Under the pieces are notes generated by a model that saw only the letters and a program-made list of their open reading frames with translations, searched no databases and was not told where the DNA came from. A program made the translations under genes and the position numbers. This document shows, in pieces, positions 13,273 through 18,289 of a DNA stretch of 18,289 nucleotides (its first letter is position 1; each line of letters begins with the position of its first letter). This DNA is from an uncultured Frankineae bacterium (GTDB lineage: Bacteria; Actinomycetota; Actinomycetes; Mycobacteriales; SCTD01): the NCBI GenBank assembly GCA_902805805.1, contig CADCUE010000021.1, positions 1 through 18,289 of the forward strand. The letters run 5' to 3'.

Positions 13273-13276
<4 letters not shown>
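12695..13276 (+). CDS. argR: Arginine repressor ArgR
   Basis: Arginine-dependent transcriptional regulator. It has 193 residues, longer than the usual 150-170 because of an Ala/Pro-rich N-terminal extension of about 22 residues and a Pro-rich C-terminal tail. The winged-helix DNA-binding domain (about 23-90) contains [13 protein letters not shown] and TQATLSRDL, with recognition-helix residues S61-R62-D63. The C-terminal oligomerisation and arginine-binding domain carries [13 protein letters not shown], with the ligand-binding Asp149-Asp150. ATG 12695 overlaps the argF stop by one base. A later start is possible in principle, but no in-frame ATG or GTG comes before the DNA-binding domain. It probably binds the dyads at 7057-7082. 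Confidence 0.95.
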
Positions 13277-15917
<2,641 letters not shown>

Positions 15918-15921
15918 CGCG

Positions 15922-16539
15922 GTGCCCCTGGTCGACCTGTCCCGCCCGGTCGTGGAGGTCGCGCCGGCCCTGCTCGGTGCGCTCCTGCAGGCCGGCGGGG
16001 TGACCGTCCGGCTCACCGAGGTCGAGGCGTACGCCGGAGAGCTCGACCCGGGCTCCCACGCCCACCGCGGGCGGACGCCGCGCACCGACGTGATGTTCGG
16101 CCCGGCCGGCCGCGCGTACGTCTACTTCACCTACGGCATGCACTGGTGCACCAACGTCGTCACCGGGCCGGACGGGGAGGCCTCCGCCGTCCTGCTGCGC
16201 GCCGGCGAGGTCGTCGAGGGCCTCGAGCACGCCCGGGAACGGCGTCCCGGCGTGCGCGAGCGCGACCTGTGCCGCGGTCCGGCGCGGCTGTGCAGGACGC
16301 TCGGGATCTCCGGCGAGTGCGACGGCGTGGACCTGCTCGACCCGTCCTCGCCGGTGCGCCTGCTGACCGGCCCACCCCCGGGTCCGGACCGGGTGCGCAC
16401 CGGCCCGCGCGTCGGGGTGGCCGGCGCCGGCGCGGCCACGCCCTGGAGGTTCTGGCTCGCCGACGAGCCGACGGTCTCGCCGTACCGCCCGGCCGTGCGC
16501 CGGGCTCGCGCCCCGGGGTCCGCCCGGGCCGGCACCTGA
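15922..16539 (+). CDS. mpg: 3-methyladenine DNA glycosylase (AAG/Mpg family)
   Basis: Base-excision-repair enzyme that removes alkylated or deaminated purines. It has 205 residues, typical for bacterial AAG-type enzymes. The N-terminus is VPLVDLSRPVVEVAPALLG. The catalytic stretch LTEVEAYAG contains Glu35 and the base-flipping Tyr37. Then come SHAHRGRTPRTDVMF, GRAYVYFTYGMHWCTNVV, SAVLLRAGEVVEG and LCRGPARLCRTLGI. GTG 15922 is chosen because it lies 4 bases after the argH stop with GGCGGGG upstream. A GTG at 15898 would add eight residues and overlap argH by 20 bases. M. tuberculosis also has mpg directly before tyrS (Rv1688-Rv1689), so its link is probably to tyrS, not to arginine synthesis. 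Confidence 0.93.
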   Translation: MPLVDLSRPVVEVAPALLGALLQAGGVTVRLTEVEAYAGELDPGSHAHRGRTPRTDVMFGPAGRAYVYFTYGMHWCTNVVTGPDGEASAVLLRAGEVVEGLEHARERRPGVRERDLCRGPARLCRTLGISGECDGVDLLDPSSPVRLLTGPPPGPDRVRTGPRVGVAGAGAATPWRFWLADEPTVSPYRPAVRRARAPGSARAGT

Positions 16540-16540
16540 C

Positions 16541-17875
16541 GTGCGCGACGATCTACCGGTGACCCGCACCGACACGCCGACGCCCACCTCCGGGGCCGCC
16601 GTCCTCGACGACCTCGCCTGGCGCGGGCTGCTGGCGCAGACGACCGACGAGGCGGCCCTGCGTCGTGACCTCGCCGCCGGACCCCTGACGCTGTACTGCG
16701 GCTTCGACCCCACGGCCGACAGCCTGCACGTCGGCCATCTCGTCGCGCTGTTCACCCTGCGCCGCTTCCAGCTCGCCGGGCACCGCCCGATCGCCCTCGC
16801 CGGCGGGGCCACCGGGTTCATCGGCGACCCGACGGGTCGCTCCACCGAGCGCGTGCTCATGACCGCCGACGTCGTCGCCGAGCGGGTCACCAGGATCCGG
16901 GCGCAGATGGAGCGCTTCCTCGACTTCGACGACAGCGGCACCGGCGCGCTCCTGGTGGACAACCTCGAGTGGACGGCGCCGATGTCGGCCATCGAGCTCC
17001 TGCGCGACGTCGGCCAGCACTTCTCCATCAACGCGATGCTGGCCAAGGAGTCGGTCAGCGCCCGCCTGGAGGCGGGCGGGCTGACGTTCACCGAGTTCAG
17101 CTACATGCTGCTGCAGGCCTACGACTACCTCGAGCTGCACCGCCGGTACGGCTGCCGCCTCCAGATCGGCGGCAACGACCAGTGGGGCAACATCACCGCC
17201 GGCCTCGACCTGATCCGGCGTGTCGAGGGCGGCGCCCGGTCGGTGCACGCCGTCACGCTGCCGCTGGTCACCGATGCCTCCGGCGCCAAGATCGGCAAGA
17301 GCACGGGCGGGGGGAACGTCTGGCTGGACCCGGCCCTCACCTCCCCGTACGCCCTGTACCAGTACCTGCTCAACGTCGACGACCGGGACGTCGGCACCTA
17401 CCTGCGCCTGCTGACCTTCCTGCCGAGGGCGACCGTCGAGGAGCTCGACGCGGCCACGGCGGCGCGTCCCCAGGCCCGGGCGGCGCAGCGCGCCCTGGCC
17501 GAGGCGCTCACGACCCTCGTGCACGGCCAGCAGGAGCTCGCCCGGGTGCAGGCCGCCAGCGCCGCGCTGTTCGGTGGCGGTGCGCTCGAGGAGCTGGACG
17601 AGGGGACCCTGGCCGCCGCCCTCGCCGAGGCGCCGTCGACCGTGGTGCGGGGCGAGGTCCCTCCCGTCGTCGACCTGCTCGCCGAGACCCTGGGCGTGTC
17701 GAAGTCGGAGGCGCGGCGGGCCGTGCGCGAGGGCGGCGCCTACCTCAACAACCGCCGCGTCGGGGACGAGTCGGCGGTCCCCGGCGACGGCGACTGGCTG
17801 CACGGACGCTTCCTCGTGCTGCGGCGCGGCAAGAAGGCCATGGCCGTCGTCGAGCGTCGCGCGGGCGAAGTGTGA
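16541..17875 (+). CDS. tyrS: Tyrosine--tRNA ligase
   Basis: Class I synthetase that charges tRNA-Tyr. It has 444 residues from GTG 16541, one base after the mpg stop. A GTG at 16559 (438 residues) is an equally good start, and neither has a clear ribosome-binding site. Motifs: YCGFDPTADSLHVGH with the HIGH-type H63-V-G-H66, GGATGFIGDPTGRS, the tyrosine-binding QIGGNDQWGNI, and the KMSKS-type K250-I-G-K253-S. A C-terminal S4 RNA-binding domain lies at about 376-440 (LLAETLGVSKSEARRAV, then EGGAYLNNRRV). This is the TyrS-type (eubacterial) enzyme. No T-box leader is seen upstream. It is the last protein gene before the rRNA operon promoters. Confidence 0.96.
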   Translation: MRDDLPVTRTDTPTPTSGAAVLDDLAWRGLLAQTTDEAALRRDLAAGPLTLYCGFDPTADSLHVGHLVALFTLRRFQLAGHRPIALAGGATGFIGDPTGRSTERVLMTADVVAERVTRIRAQMERFLDFDDSGTGALLVDNLEWTAPMSAIELLRDVGQHFSINAMLAKESVSARLEAGGLTFTEFSYMLLQAYDYLELHRRYGCRLQIGGNDQWGNITAGLDLIRRVEGGARSVHAVTLPLVTDASGAKIGKSTGGGNVWLDPALTSPYALYQYLLNVDDRDVGTYLRLLTFLPRATVEELDAATAARPQARAAQRALAEALTTLVHGQQELARVQAASAALFGGGALEELDEGTLAAALAEAPSTVVRGEVPPVVDLLAETLGVSKSEARRAVREGGAYLNNRRVGDESAVPGDGDWLHGRFLVLRRGKKAMAVVERRAGEV

Positions 17876-17897
17876 GCCACCTCCCGCGAGGACCCGT

Positions 17898-17926
17898 TTG
17901 ACGACGTGGCCCCGCCCTCGTAACGT
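17898..17926 (+). promoter_or_regulatory. Upstream promoter of the rRNA operon (P1)
   Basis: TTGACG at 17898-17903 and TAACGT at 17921-17926 are separated by exactly 17 bases, matching the principal actinobacterial sigma factor pattern (TTGAC and TAnnnT). The expected start is near 17933. It lies 22 bases after tyrS and about 146 bases upstream of a second promoter with the same -35. Tandem promoters are usual for actinobacterial rrn operons. Confidence 0.7.
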
Positions 17927-18043
17927 CTCCCAGGCACCCGGAGCACCGGACGGCAGCGGTACGAGTCGCTGACGGACGGTCTGGGACCACCTCGAGACGA
18001 TGCGGCACGAGCACTGGTGCCCGCTCGAGCACGACCGCCGACA

Positions 18044-18072
18044 TTGACGGTCATGACGTCACAGGATAGGCT
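18044..18072 (+). promoter_or_regulatory. Downstream promoter of the rRNA operon (P2)
   Basis: TTGACG at 18044-18049, a 17-base spacer and TAGGCT at 18067-18072 give a strong primary-sigma promoter with a start expected near 18079. The spacer contains the perfect 8-base palindrome TGACGTCA (18054-18061). The element lies just ahead of the boxA-bearing leader, as expected for a main rrn promoter. Confidence 0.8.
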
Positions 18073-18120
18073 TGGAGAGTTGCCCCGCGATCGGCCGGAG
18101 GGTCGGGGTCGGTGTGCGTC

Positions 18121-18136
18121 TGTTCCTTGAGAACTC
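18121..18136 (+). promoter_or_regulatory. boxA-like rRNA antitermination element
   Basis: TGTTCCTTGAGAACTC closely resembles the actinobacterial rrn boxA region (mycobacterial form TGTTGTTTGAGAACTC), where NusB and NusE load to make rRNA transcription resistant to termination. It includes the palindrome TTGAG-AA-CTCAA (18127-18138). It lies about 42 bases after the predicted P2 start. Confidence 0.65.
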
Positions 18137-18142
18137 AACAGC

Positions 18143-18173
18143 GTGCCGAAAGTCAGTGCCATATGTCCGGCAC
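18143..18173 (+). other. Leader stem-loop in the rRNA precursor
   Basis: GTGCCG at 18143-18148 pairs perfectly with CGGCAC at 18168-18173 around a 19-base loop, directly after the boxA element. It may be part of the antitermination signal or of leader folding before RNase III cleavage. A second small hairpin, CCCG-TT-CGGG, lies at 18190-18199. Confidence 0.45.
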
Positions 18174-18227
18174 GGATTTCTTTTGTGGTCCCGTTCGGGG
18201 TTGTGGGAGGGTCTGGTCGGATTTCTT
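18173..18227 (+). repeat. Direct 10-base repeat in the rRNA leader
   Basis: CGGATTTCTT occurs at 18173-18182 and again at 18218-18227, 45 bases apart. Each copy is followed by T/G-rich sequence containing GTGG. The two copies flank the CCCG-TT-CGGG hairpin at 18190-18199. No known element name applies. Confidence 0.5.
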
Positions 18228-18289
18228 GGTGGATGGAACGGACAGCTAGGTATTTGCTGGTTGACTTCTGTCGCTGAGATCTTTTTGTC

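Larger units (their letters stand above)
18079..18289 (+). ncRNA. 5' leader of the 16S rRNA precursor (16S itself outside the window)
   Basis: From the predicted P2 start to the window end there is no protein gene, and base composition becomes clearly more A/T-rich than upstream. The leader carries the TGTTCCTTGAGAACTC boxA-like element, a GTGCCG...CGGCAC stem and T-rich runs including CTTTTTGTC at the very end. This is the usual composition of an actinobacterial rrn leader just before the mature 16S 5' end. The mature 16S start (GAGAGTTTGATC) is not present, so the assignment rests on promoter strength and leader motifs. Confidence 0.75.

Noticed and set aside
17880..17971. Terminator after tyrS (CCTC-CCGC-GAGG at 17880-17891, CAGCG/CGCTG at 17954-17971)
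   Set aside because: Stems of only 4-5 pairs without a U-tract, and the second lies downstream of rrn promoter P1. Both are too weak to call.
17876..18289. tRNA gene or CRISPR array in the final non-coding stretch
   Set aside because: No cloverleaf with a T-arm GTTC consensus in correct spacing was found, and no regularly spaced repeat series of CRISPR type is present.

Overview
The window is a very GC-rich, gene-dense stretch from an actinobacterium. The signs are strong G/C bias at third codon positions, many GTG starts, 1-4 base gene overlaps, an rRNA leader with a TTGAGAACTC element, and a gene order matching the Mycobacterium tuberculosis series infC-rpmI-rplT-tsnR / pheST / argCJBDFRGH / mpg-tyrS. 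I cannot assign a genus. Every convincing gene lies on the + strand. The large minus-strand open frames are GC-rich shadows.

Bases 1-1151 hold the translation block: the 3' part of infC (IF3), rpmI (L35) and rplT (L20). Next is a SpoU/TrmH-family RNA 2'-O-methyltransferase whose conserved N-terminal domain has no ATG, GTG or TTG start in frame, so a CTG start is likely. An orphan, apparently soluble PAS-histidine kinase follows (2126-3196). After it come pheS and pheT, the two subunits of phenylalanyl-tRNA synthetase.

A 168-base gap after pheT carries two mutually exclusive hairpins. After them come ARG-box-like dyads overlapping a promoter whose predicted start point coincides with the argC ATG, so argC is probably leaderless. 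From argC to argH there are nine genes joined by eight 1-4 base overlaps: argC, argJ, argB, argD, a stand-alone CheY-like receiver, argF, argR, argG, argH. Together they encode the route from N-acetylglutamate to arginine, with ArgJ recycling the acetyl group, plus the arginine repressor. Carbamoyl-phosphate synthase genes are not in the window. The 3-methyladenine DNA glycosylase gene (mpg) starts 4 bases after argH, and tyrS starts 1 base after mpg.

The last 414 bases contain no protein gene. They hold two promoters with TTGACG, a 17-base spacer and a TAnnnT -10, then a boxA-like antitermination element and a structured leader. This is the expected upstream region of a ribosomal RNA operon, with 16S rRNA beginning just beyond the window.

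The most unusual content is signalling: an orphan kinase between the RNA methylase and pheS, and a lone receiver translationally coupled inside the arginine operon. Neither has a partner next to it, and they may work together. The sequence alone cannot prove that.
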